From a virus: DNA of 36,327 nucleotides. The notes under the pieces are model-generated. The model saw only the letters and a list, made by a program, of their open reading frames with translations. It did not search any database and was not told the origin of the DNA. The position numbers were made by a program, and so were the translations under genes. The stretch spans positions 1 through 36,327 of the IMG/VR virus record IMGVR_UViG_3300038701_001548. One strand, 5' to 3'. This document shows positions 10,442-17,669 of the stretch, one piece after another (the stretch's first letter is position 1; every line of letters begins with the position of its first letter).

Positions 10442-10963
10442 ATGGGACAAGTTAATTTTATCGACAAAGGTATTCACCTCATTAGGCATGTAAATGCCCA
10501 AGGCTATCGCCTCAACCAAACCGACGGGGTTTGGCAAACACGGGATGGAGATGAGGATGCTGTAAATACTCTCATTGCAGAGTTTGACCCATTGCCCATA
10601 GCACAAGTTGAAAATATCAAAAAAGTCAAAGATATTGCTGAAGCAACAAGGCTTAGATTTATAACACCGGGTTCTGGTAAGAGTATGACGTATTTAAGAA
10701 AAGAACAGTCTGCCCGTGCATTTAAAGCTGCTGGGTATACGGGCGATGCTCCTGAAATGATCAAAGCAGTATCTATCGCTAACAATATCACTGCTAAAGC
10801 TGCTGCTGATTTGCTGATCGCTAAAGCAGATGCTTGGGAAAAGATTGGTGCCTTTATTGAGCAAATAGAAGAAGCTGCTACTAAAGCAATCGAAGAAGCT
10901 ATTAGCTACAAGGCTTGTTCAGTAATAGCTGAAGACGCTATTGAAACTTTAGAAGGTGTATAA
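10442..10963 (+). CDS. Putative tail fibre assembly chaperone-like protein
   Basis: This is a 173-residue soluble protein. The N-terminal 50 residues form a small beta-rich part (GYRLNQTDGVWQTRDGDE). The rest is a long alpha-helical, Ala/Lys/Glu-rich region starting at about residue 58, including ITPGSGKSMTYLRKEQSARAF. This arrangement resembles small chaperone or accessory proteins encoded after phage tail fibre genes. There is a ribosome-binding sequence (AAGGGTATATA) just before the ATG. The stop overlaps the start of the next small gene (TAATG). Function is inferred from layout only. Confidence 0.45.
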   Translation: MGQVNFIDKGIHLIRHVNAQGYRLNQTDGVWQTRDGDEDAVNTLIAEFDPLPIAQVENIKKVKDIAEATRLRFITPGSGKSMTYLRKEQSARAFKAAGYTGDAPEMIKAVSIANNITAKAAADLLIAKADAWEKIGAFIEQIEEAATKAIEEAISYKACSVIAEDAIETLEGV

Positions 10964-11136
10964 TGTCTTTTTGTGAAGAAGTTTTCGCCACTGTTCCTTT
11001 TGCCACTTCGCCAGGAGACAATATCTCTCTTACTGATGCGGTTTATTTTGGGAATGTAAAACCCGACGTAGTTTATTTTGAAAGTCAAGAAGCGGACAAA
11101 ATTTATTATGGACCAGATTTGGTGTATGAAAAATGA
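10963..11136 (+). CDS. Small protein of unknown function between tail genes
   Basis: A 57-residue frame runs from the ATG that overlaps the stop of the preceding gene (TAATG) to a TGA that overlaps the ATG of the following gene (ATGA). The overlaps on both sides leave little doubt that it is translated. It carries a triple 'VYF' pattern (DAVYFGN, DVVYFES, DKIYYGP, DLVYEK) repeated about every 10 residues, which could be a short beta-solenoid or strand repeat. It is acidic and has no transmembrane segment. A tail-tip or appendage cofactor for the next gene's adhesin is a guess from position. Confidence 0.7.
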   Translation: MSFCEEVFATVPFATSPGDNISLTDAVYFGNVKPDVVYFESQEADKIYYGPDLVYEK

Positions 11137-11996
11137 GTATTTTTAATCCAGCTATTTTCAGTAAAAGATACACGAGGGCCACTGGTGGTGATGCCCCTCC
11201 TATTGACGTAGGAGATTATCGTATTCATACCTTTCTTAGTAGCGGTAACTTTGTTGTCGAGCGTGTGGGTAACGATAACACCGTAGAATATCTCGTCATC
11301 GGTGGAGGAGGTGGAGGTGGTGGTAATGGCTCATCGTCCGGGGGTGGGGGTGGAGGAGGTGGTGGTTATAGAAGCAACGTGCTTGGAGACCTATCCGGTG
11401 CCGGTTCAGTTGCCGAACCTGTAATGTTAATCACCAAAGGAACATTCCCTGTTGTCGTAGGTGCTGGGGGCAGTAGTGCTTCAAACGGTAATAACAGTAG
11501 TTTTAACGGTATAGTTTCAATAGGCGGTGGGGCTGGTGGTTCGTTAGGTGGAGTTGCTCCTATTGGTGATGGGTTTGTCGGTGGTTCATCGGGCGGTTCA
11601 AATGGTAGTTCTACAACACTTGTACCAGGGACAGTAAATCAAGGTTCAGCTGGTGGTCGTGGAACTGGTGCAGGGTTCGTAGCAGGTGGAGGTGGGGGTG
11701 GTGCCGGGGGTATTGGTAACAACTGGTCTCCCCCAGACGGTGGAGGCGGTCTATCAAGTAGTATTGATGGTTCTGCCACCATAAGAGGTGGTGGCGGTGG
11801 TGGTGGTACTAATGCTGGCACTGGTGGTGCAGGTGGTGCAGGGGGAGGTGGTGCAGGGGCTAGTGTAACACCAGCAGGTATTTCAGGAACAGCCAACACT
11901 GGTGGGGGTGGTGGCGGTGGTGGTCAGACATCCACAGCAGTTGGTGGTGCTGGCGGCTCCGGTATCGTCATCATTAGATATAAATTCAAGGGGTAA
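11133..11996 (+). CDS. Glycine-rich tail adhesin
   Basis: This 287-residue protein has about 50 N-terminal residues of ordinary composition (an attachment part). It then has a glycine-rich domain starting at the phrase VEYLVIGGGGGGGG and repeating Gly runs of 5-9 residues separated by short loops. It ends with GSGIVIIRYKF, a closing strand shared by many phage Gly-rich domains. Such domains can form polyglycine-II helix bundles, as in the distal gp38 adhesins of some T-even-like phages, where the loops between Gly runs bind the receptor. The opposite strand shows a long proline-rich frame that is only its shadow. Its location after the fibre genes suits a receptor-binding tip protein. Host range could vary through these loops. 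Confidence 0.75.
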   Translation: MSIFNPAIFSKRYTRATGGDAPPIDVGDYRIHTFLSSGNFVVERVGNDNTVEYLVIGGGGGGGGNGSSSGGGGGGGGGYRSNVLGDLSGAGSVAEPVMLITKGTFPVVVGAGGSSASNGNNSSFNGIVSIGGGAGGSLGGVAPIGDGFVGGSSGGSNGSSTTLVPGTVNQGSAGGRGTGAGFVAGGGGGGAGGIGNNWSPPDGGGGLSSSIDGSATIRGGGGGGGTNAGTGGAGGAGGGGAGASVTPAGISGTANTGGGGGGGGQTSTAVGGAGGSGIVIIRYKFKG

Positions 11997-12001
11997 GTAT
12001 C

Positions 12002-12313
12002 ATGAGCTTAGACGAAGTAAGTAAAGCTATTGGAAATCTACAGTCTAAGGCTGAAGATAGTATCAAGCAGCGTGAAATACTATCAAAAAAGATAGATGAA
12101 GGCAATAAAGCTGTGGCGGATTTAACCTCGATAATAAAAGAGCATGTGGCTACTGTCGAGCTGCGCTTAGCTTCTGGATCAGAACAAATGCAAGAAAATA
12201 AAAAAGACATTGAAGGCTTAAAAAAATTCAGAACACGTGTTTATATTGCTGTAGCTGGAACTACTGGAACAGGAACAATTGCGGCTGTTTTAACTAAATT
12301 GGGATTAAAATAA
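12002..12313 (+). CDS. Small coiled-coil membrane protein of the lysis cassette
   Basis: This 103-residue protein has a charged helical N-terminal part of about 75 residues (coiled-coil heptads in AIGNLQSKAEDSIKQREIL and onward). A basic stretch (KKFRTR) follows, then one hydrophobic segment at about 80-100 (VYIAVAGTTGTGTIAAVL). That topology, with a soluble coiled coil and a single C-terminal membrane anchor, occurs in phage accessory lysis proteins. It starts five bases after the adhesin stop and overlaps the next gene by one base (TAATG). A holin, antiholin or spanin-like function is possible, but no lipoprotein box is visible. Confidence 0.5.
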   Translation: MSLDEVSKAIGNLQSKAEDSIKQREILSKKIDEGNKAVADLTSIIKEHVATVELRLASGSEQMQENKKDIEGLKKFRTRVYIAVAGTTGTGTIAAVLTKLGLK

Positions 12314-12768
12314 TGTTGATCGAATGGTTCAGGTTTGTGTCAAATGATGTTGCTACGTTGAGCATTATTTCCATTGACAAACAGTTTTTTGGGTTTGGCC
12401 TTGAAGACGCGTATCAAAAGATTAAAATCCCTGGCAAGACAAGAATAGCTGCAGGTACGTATGACATCCATTTACGCGACGCTGGGGGCATGAATATCAG
12501 GTATGCAAAGAAGTTTTCTGACTTCCACGAAGGAATGTTATGGGTTCAGGATGTTAAAAACTTTGAGTGGATTTATCACCACATAGGCAATAATGCAAAA
12601 CACACCGAAGGATGTGGGCTTGTTGGTTATGGTTGTAATCGCGACACCATGACAATTCAAACCAGTACTAAAGCGTATAGTGATTATTATAAAATAATTG
12701 TCGATGCTGCACGGCGCAAAGAACTTAAAGTGACTTACATTGATGGAGACAGGAAAAATGATTTTTAG
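12313..12768 (+). CDS. DUF5675-family protein, candidate cell-wall enzyme
   Basis: This 151-residue protein matches the pattern of DUF5675, a family found in phage lysis regions. The signature is an HxGN followed by a TxGCxLxG stretch, here HIGNNAKHTEGCGLVG at about residues 91-106. The N-terminal part has FGFGLEDAYQ and KIPGKTRIAAGTYDI. The conserved His and Cys, and resemblance in layout to L,D-transpeptidase-like folds, suggest a peptidoglycan-acting enzyme, but activity is unproven. It lies between the coiled-coil membrane gene and the holin, and overlaps the holin gene, whose start (12758) lies before its stop. No other endolysin candidate is visible in the window, which raises the chance that this is it. 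Confidence 0.6.
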   Translation: MLIEWFRFVSNDVATLSIISIDKQFFGFGLEDAYQKIKIPGKTRIAAGTYDIHLRDAGGMNIRYAKKFSDFHEGMLWVQDVKNFEWIYHHIGNNAKHTEGCGLVGYGCNRDTMTIQTSTKAYSDYYKIIVDAARRKELKVTYIDGDRKNDF

Positions 12769-13132
12769 TGCAATAGCTTCAATACTCGGTTCACCCGCTG
12801 TCATCAGTAAAGGTATGGAACTAATTGATGACGCTTTTGAGAGTGACACGGAAAAGCGTGAGAGCAAGACAAAAACAAAAATCCAGTTACTTCAGGCATA
12901 TGCCCCATTTAAATTGGCGCAACGTTATATCGCCCTGATGTTTTCGTTTATTTTTTTAACGAGTTTTTTCATCGTACTTGTCATGACTTTAGCGGACATA
13001 GGCGATCCGGAAAAAGTGTTCAAAGTTCTCGACCAATTTAAAATTGGTTGGGTTATGACTACTATCGTTTTATTTTATTTTGGCGGTGGTTTAGTCGAAA
13101 GTATTGGCACGACTAAGAATAACAAACCTTAA
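12758..13132 (+). CDS. Holin, three-transmembrane GTA-like type
   Basis: This 124-residue protein starts at the ATG at 12758, preceded by an AGGA sequence four bases upstream. An upstream TTG in frame would add six residues but has a poorer context. It has a possible short hydrophobic N-terminus (MIFSAIASILG), a charged helix, then two clear membrane segments at about residues 57-80 (IALMFSFIFLTSFFIVLVM) and 97-115 (IGWVMTTIVLFYFGGGLVE). The KLAQRYIALMF entry and the FYFGGGLVES exit resemble the three-TM holin family described for gene-transfer-agent-type lysis cassettes. A holin would form the inner-membrane hole that triggers lysis. The stop codon shares TTAA with the stop of the converging primase gene. 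Confidence 0.7.
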   Translation: MIFSAIASILGSPAVISKGMELIDDAFESDTEKRESKTKTKIQLLQAYAPFKLAQRYIALMFSFIFLTSFFIVLVMTLADIGDPEKVFKVLDQFKIGWVMTTIVLFYFGGGLVESIGTTKNNKP

Positions 13133-15243
13133 ATAACGGTACCCAAACCTTTGCGTACGGCTAACTTCCGTACGCGTACGGAAGAATCGCCAACTTTACG
13201 TACTTTTGACTCATACCCCAACGCAGTAAGTTTCCTTCCCCATGTAACTTCGTTTAATACGTTTTTATACCCCATTGCTTGGCCCCACTCCTTATAGTCC
13301 GCATACAATTCTTTAGATGGGGTCCCTTTAGCGTCAGACGTTATCCTCTCTGTGCGCCAATAAGCAACTGGATCATTTTCTAACATATACTGATCAGCTT
13401 CTTCGTGGCTGGAGTCAGGTTCTGCGAAGCCCCCTCTCTCATACAGCGCCCTAAGGGACGACACCCATAAGCGCAGAATACCGGGGCGCTCTTCTCTTAG
13501 CTTACGGTCCAAATCCGTGTCGGCATTAATCACTTTTCTCGGGCAGACTAAAATCATGATCCTACGGCGTAAAGCACCTGATGAGTCACTGGTTGCTGGC
13601 ATTTCATTAACTAATTCTAAAAATCTAGTGCCTAAAACTACATTATTTTCAGTCTCACCATATAATTTACGTATATCAATCGGGTCTTCACCAGTTATTT
13701 TCTTGAGATAAGTATCAGACACCAAATTAAGACGAGACTGCTCACCGCTAATATTAAGAAGCTTTCCCACCAATGAAGTGCGTTTACGCTCGTCATTAAG
13801 ATCAGTAATACCAACAGAACCGATCGCATCAGGATCATGCATGTTACGAAGTACTCTAGCAACAGTCCCCTTACCATTTCCACCTGGGCCTTTGAGGAAT
13901 AAAAGTTTTTGAAAAGAAGTATCGGGTATAAGGCTGTGGGCGCAGTATTCATTCCATAGATCGATCGCCTTTTGGTCAGCATTAAATGTCTCCTCTAAAA
14001 CTTTATTATATAACGGGCATTCTGCTTCGTCATTCCATTCAAAGTCTAATTGGTGTATTAGTTGATGGTCTGGGTCGTGTTTTTCTAATTCACCCGTCAT
14101 GAGGTTTAGAGTGCCATTCTTAAGACACACACGTTGACGCATGATATCATCTTTTGCTTTTGTATTTGGCGTGTATCCGAAGTTCCTAACATCAGTTAAC
14201 GTGTGAGCGATATCCCTGGCTGCTTTTGCTTCCCGTTGCGTCAGCATTTCATTTGTGGCATACATATCTTTCATGGCGGAGTTTAAGTCTATTTTTGGCC
14301 AATGGCCATCCTTATATCCTCTTAAGATACCTTGAACACACCTAACATTGTCCTCGCCACCGAATTCATCAATAAGCCAATTGGCCATGACCCGCTCTGG
14401 CGGGATTTTCTTTTTTGGTTTGGCGTTATCCGTCATCCCTTTATCTCTGGCGGAGTTGATCCAACCTTGTATCGCTTTAGATGAACCGGGCCAATTGTAC
14501 TCCTCGCCCGCCCTGACGCAAGCCTCTAATTTTGCTCTTTCTATTCTTGTATGGATATCATGATCTTCCCATCCACGGGCCACTAAATTAGCTGCAGCAG
14601 AAACGCAAGTATCATGAGTATTGCCTCCTCCGTCCACGCCCAACCAAACCATTGTGTTTAGATTATTGAAGTGGTCCGCTTTGTCGTGACAAATTGCAAC
14701 TATTTCATCTATAACTGATTTTGATATTACTGGTAGATCGCCCGGTTTTACATCCAATAAGTCAGACGTGTCCCAAGTATAAGGTTCAAGTGTCTCCGGG
14801 TGAACTGAAGGGGGCACCACTGTTTGTGACCCGTGACACAAAATTTCAACTGAAGGTCGGGGGGCGGGAGTTCTGCCTATCATCCGTTTCAATTTGGTGT
14901 TTTGTATTTTCGGATCGGCCAACCCGAAAATTGTCAGTCCTTTTTTACCAACTTTAGATGAAGTATTTTTGCCCACAGCATACAACACCGGGTCAATCAA
15001 TTCGTCATCATCAACGTCTATCGCAATTAAAATGGTGTTTTCTATAAGGGTTTTAGTCCCTAGAGCTAAACCTATATTGGAATTCGGGTACTTTTCTCCC
15101 CATTCATCCAATTCTTTGTCAGTGGGTGGCCTGTCGCAATATTCTTGCCACTTGTTAATTGCTGGACGTTTCTTTCTCTCCATTATTGGTATAGGAGATA
15201 ATCCAACGTTTGCGTATTTTTTAGCTTCCTTCTTGAAATCCAT
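13129..15243 (-). CDS. Bifunctional PrimPol primase and superfamily 3 helicase
   Basis: This 704-residue protein has two domains. The N-terminal 200 residues match bifunctional primase-polymerases: SPIPIMERKKRPAI near residue 16, GLALGT at about 58, an acidic IAIDVDDDE at about 73, and SVEILCHGSQTVVPPSVHPE at about 128. The C-terminal half is a D5/P4-like SF3 helicase with Walker A GPGGNGKGT at about residue 450 and further motifs KLLNISGEQ and FLELVNEMPATSD. It should prime and unwind DNA at the fork. It is the last gene of the minus arm. Its start overlaps the end of the helicase gene by 23 bases, and a GGGGT sequence precedes the ATG. There is no separate replicative helicase in the window, so this is the probable replisome motor. 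Confidence 0.88.
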   Translation of the reverse strand: MDFKKEAKKYANVGLSPIPIMERKKRPAINKWQEYCDRPPTDKELDEWGEKYPNSNIGLALGTKTLIENTILIAIDVDDDELIDPVLYAVGKNTSSKVGKKGLTIFGLADPKIQNTKLKRMIGRTPAPRPSVEILCHGSQTVVPPSVHPETLEPYTWDTSDLLDVKPGDLPVISKSVIDEIVAICHDKADHFNNLNTMVWLGVDGGGNTHDTCVSAAANLVARGWEDHDIHTRIERAKLEACVRAGEEYNWPGSSKAIQGWINSARDKGMTDNAKPKKKIPPERVMANWLIDEFGGEDNVRCVQGILRGYKDGHWPKIDLNSAMKDMYATNEMLTQREAKAARDIAHTLTDVRNFGYTPNTKAKDDIMRQRVCLKNGTLNLMTGELEKHDPDHQLIHQLDFEWNDEAECPLYNKVLEETFNADQKAIDLWNEYCAHSLIPDTSFQKLLFLKGPGGNGKGTVARVLRNMHDPDAIGSVGITDLNDERKRTSLVGKLLNISGEQSRLNLVSDTYLKKITGEDPIDIRKLYGETENNVVLGTRFLELVNEMPATSDSSGALRRRIMILVCPRKVINADTDLDRKLREERPGILRLWVSSLRALYERGGFAEPDSSHEEADQYMLENDPVAYWRTERITSDAKGTPSKELYADYKEWGQAMGYKNVLNEVTWGRKLTALGYESKVRKVGDSSVRVRKLAVRKGLGTVI
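13165..13184. repeat. Perfect 20-bp palindrome near the convergent gene ends
   Basis: The palindrome CTTCCGTACGCGTACGGAAG lies inside the last codons of the primase gene, about 35 bp from the point where the plus and minus arms meet. Related GTACG copies occur just beside it. It could form a hairpin in transcripts from either strand and help stop converging RNA polymerases, but no T-run follows. The palindrome itself is certain; its role is not. Confidence 0.8.
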
Positions 15244-16642
15244 TTTTTACCCCGTCAACTACTGCTTTTGCTACATTATCCTTGCGCAATAACGCGTCAC
15301 CCGCTGCTGCTTCAATTTCAGAAGAAATCAAATCAACATATAATACGAATTCTGCGTCCTGCCCGTGTCGGTGTGGTCTATCTTCGGCTTGTATCCTCGC
15401 ATCATAATCATAGGTCGCTTCAAAAAATGCCACAGTGCTGCATCTCATGATGTCATTACCTAATAAAGTGTGTCCATATTTTGCTGAAGTTATTTGACAA
15501 ACTATAACTCTTGATGTGTTATCGTGTTCAAACTTATCTTTTTGTTCTTGTAACTCTTCTTCTGTCATTTGTCCTTTAATCCATGATGGATTAAATTCAT
15601 CCAAGTCTTTTATTAATTTGTTAACAGAATGTCTAAAGAAAGCAAAAACTATAAGCTTACCTTCAATCTCGCCCAACAACTCTTTAATTGCTTCGGTTTT
15701 AGGTATTTTTCCTCCAATTTCTATCGCTTCCCCTTCCTCGTTAATAATGAAACCAGATGAAATTTGTTGCAACTTCATCATCTGAGTTACGACCATTCCT
15801 GCTTCAATCTCGCTAACTTCTTCAGAAAAGCCTTTTATTTCTGTAAAGAAATCCTTTTTCATGTTTAAATAGTGTTTTTCTTGGTTTTTACTTAACCCGA
15901 CCATACGTTTTGTGTGTATTTTTGGGGGGAGGTCTGTCCAGTCTTTCTTTTTGGCCCTAAATGAATGTGGTTGTAACATTTCATTCAACGCTTCTTCGTT
16001 TTTGGCCCCAACTATCTGTTTACCTCGATATCCACCCATCTTACAATATTTGTTACGGAAAGCAAAATAATTAAAATTATTGATCGCCCCTATAAACCTC
16101 AATTGTGCCCATAAGTCATGCGGCCCTTGAGAAACAGGCGCTCCAGATAAAATGCGTCTAAACGGAGAGAACTTACTTAGAGCTATTAGGTTTATAGTTC
16201 GTTTTCCATTATGTTTTTTGATGGATATGCTCTCATCCAACGTAAACATACAACGGTATTTTTTCATCACTTCTTCTGCGGCCAAAACTGCCTTTGCTCG
16301 TCCAACAGCGAAACCCTCATAGTTAATGATCCAGATGAAGGGTTTGTTTTTCGGTTTAGGGGTCTCGGGCCACTTAACGACTTCTACTTTTTCACTTAAA
16401 CCCCAATTTCTTATTTCATTGGACCATGTTTGTTTTAAACTCATGGGACAAACAACTATTAAACCTCTCACTTCATCTTTAACAAATAACGAAATAAATT
16501 CGTTGAGTACAACAGCTGTTTTCCCTAAACCCATTTCCATGAAATACGCGAAACCGGGCAACATCCACGCCCGATTTGCTGCTACGGTCTGTACTTCGTA
16601 GGGTTCCCCCTTAAGAACCCACATTTTCAACATCCGTATCAT
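15221..16642 (-). CDS. SNF2-like superfamily 2 helicase
   Basis: This protein has about 473 residues. Walker A MGLGKT is at residues 37-42, then VVCPMSLKQTW (motif Ia), TLDES at 134-138 (motif II), and LSGAPVSQGPHDLWAQLRFI (motif III) at about 167. The second RecA lobe has LIVFAFFRHSVNKLI and the motif VI region RIQAEDRPHRHGQ near residue 425. This is the arrangement of phage SNF2-like DNA translocases, which act in replication, recombination or fork remodelling. The start is uncertain: ATGs at 16642, 16633 and 16622 are all possible, and the last has the best upstream GGATG. It overlaps DatZ upstream and the primase downstream, so the three genes are probably co-translated. Confidence 0.85.
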   Translation of the reverse strand: MIRMLKMWVLKGEPYEVQTVAANRAWMLPGFAYFMEMGLGKTAVVLNEFISLFVKDEVRGLIVVCPMSLKQTWSNEIRNWGLSEKVEVVKWPETPKPKNKPFIWIINYEGFAVGRAKAVLAAEEVMKKYRCMFTLDESISIKKHNGKRTINLIALSKFSPFRRILSGAPVSQGPHDLWAQLRFIGAINNFNYFAFRNKYCKMGGYRGKQIVGAKNEEALNEMLQPHSFRAKKKDWTDLPPKIHTKRMVGLSKNQEKHYLNMKKDFFTEIKGFSEEVSEIEAGMVVTQMMKLQQISSGFIINEEGEAIEIGGKIPKTEAIKELLGEIEGKLIVFAFFRHSVNKLIKDLDEFNPSWIKGQMTEEELQEQKDKFEHDNTSRVIVCQITSAKYGHTLLGNDIMRCSTVAFFEATYDYDARIQAEDRPHRHGQDAEFVLYVDLISSEIEAAAGDALLRKDNVAKAVVDGVKNGFQEGS

Positions 16643-17183
16643 TAGTTGGTATTCTAGAAGTAACTTCCATACCTAAATGTGGCGCAACGTACTTATCCCA
16701 CAAAGTATTTTTTGTTTCCCTATCTTCTAACCAAGGGAGGTTTTCCCATGCTCGATTTAATCTCTCCATTGAGTTGACTAAAAAAGGGGTAACTGATTTA
16801 TTTCCTAATTCTATTTCATCTGTCAAAAAGAAACATTCATCTAATAAATCAGCACATTTTATGATAGATTTGATTTCATCAGATAGGATCAATTGTGGGC
16901 CGAAACGTCTTTGTGTTTCGCTGAACCTGTACGCTCCCATTTTTTCTTTGTCCGAAATGTTTCTTTTTACTGGCCCCGGAATATCAGACATAAAACATTC
17001 ATCGATGTCATGGTACAATGCGGCATGGGCCAAAAAACCTTCGTCAAATCCGAGCCAATAACCTAATTGTTCCGCGTAAATGGCCACGTAAAAAGAATGT
17101 TCCGCCACGGATTGTGTTCTAATTGTTCTTGCGATGCCCCATCTTGGAACAAAAGCTAAATCTCTGTATTCTCGTTCAAACAT
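16611..17183 (-). CDS. datZ: DatZ-like HD-domain dATP triphosphohydrolase
   Basis: This 190-residue HD-domain protein starts at the ATG with a strong GAGGAG six bases upstream; the longer in-frame start lies in the terminator and is unlikely. Metal ligands are His29 (SVAEHS), His58-Asp59 (ALYHDIDE) and Asp112 (KCADLLDE). The N-terminal FVPRWGIARTIR keeps Trp15 and Ile17. In the cyanophage S-2L enzyme the equivalent Trp and Ile shape a pocket that accepts adenine and excludes the 2-amino group. The predicted reaction is dATP to deoxyadenosine plus triphosphate, clearing dATP so that aminoadenine is used instead. It sits just downstream of the PurZ gene and an intrinsic terminator. A YfbR-type 5'-nucleotidase is the alternative, but the PurZ neighbour favours DatZ. 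Confidence 0.82.
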   Translation of the reverse strand: MFEREYRDLAFVPRWGIARTIRTQSVAEHSFYVAIYAEQLGYWLGFDEGFLAHAALYHDIDECFMSDIPGPVKRNISDKEKMGAYRFSETQRRFGPQLILSDEIKSIIKCADLLDECFFLTDEIELGNKSVTPFLVNSMERLNRAWENLPWLEDRETKNTLWDKYVAPHLGMEVTSRIPTNDTDVENVGS

Positions 17184-17201
17184 TACATTCTCCTCTCTAT
17201 G

Positions 17202-17223
17202 AAAAAAGGGGGCCGAAGCCCCC
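17202..17223 (-). terminator. Intrinsic terminator between the purZ operon and datZ
   Basis: Read on the minus strand, a perfect GGGGGC / GCCCCC stem with a TTCG tetraloop is followed by six T residues. It lies after the 145-residue gene (stop at 17232) and just before the ribosome-binding site of datZ. Partial read-through would set datZ and helicase expression below purZ, or a promoter between them is missing from view. Confidence 0.92.
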
Positions 17224-17231
17224 ACTAGTTA

Positions 17232-17669
17232 CTAGTTAAACGGGTAAATCGGGTTCCCCAATTCACGTGTTCGTTTGTTGTCTTGGAAGAATTTAACCCC
17301 TGTTTCTTTGTGAGACCATATATAAGAAACAAGACGGTTGTTTTCTGTCCAATTGCCGTGGAAAACGAAGTCTTTTTTAGTAACGGTATATTCTTTGCCA
17401 TCAATTTTCATCGTGACTTCTTTGTCTGTCCCAATATCTGGTTCAGGTTCTGCTTTTTTGATGACGTTGAATTCTCTCCACGCTAAATCGCGCAATTTTG
17501 AGTCCACTACAAATGGGACTAGCCCACGTATAACTGGCAACTCGGGAAGACCTGATTGTGTGAATGCGTCAGGGTCTTCCGGGTCAAGTTGTCTGATAAC
17601 CTCAACCAACTTCTTGATTTTTTCTTCTTGCGGGATTTCTGGTAATGGTTCGTTGCTTTCTTCAGTCAT
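17232..17669 (-). CDS. Conserved phage protein of unknown function, downstream of purZ
   Basis: This 145-residue protein starts at an ATG whose ATGA overlaps the stop of the PurZ fusion, with AAGGA eight bases upstream. It is acidic at the N-terminus (EESNEPLPEIPQEEK). The recognisable middle is LPVIRGLVPFVVDSKLRDLA and the C-terminus is KDFVFHGNWTENNRLVSYIW. No transmembrane segment or known catalytic motif is visible. Tight coupling to purZ suggests a role in the same nucleotide or DNA-replication process, but I do not recognise a family and make no functional claim. Confidence 0.7.
   Translation of the reverse strand: MTEESNEPLPEIPQEEKIKKLVEVIRQLDPEDPDAFTQSGLPELPVIRGLVPFVVDSKLRDLAWREFNVIKKAEPEPDIGTDKEVTMKIDGKEYTVTKKDFVFHGNWTENNRLVSYIWSHKETGVKFFQDNKRTRELGNPIYPFN

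Noticed and set aside
11639-11899. Proline-rich 86-codon frame on the minus strand
   Set aside because: Exact antisense shadow of glycine runs in the adhesin gene.
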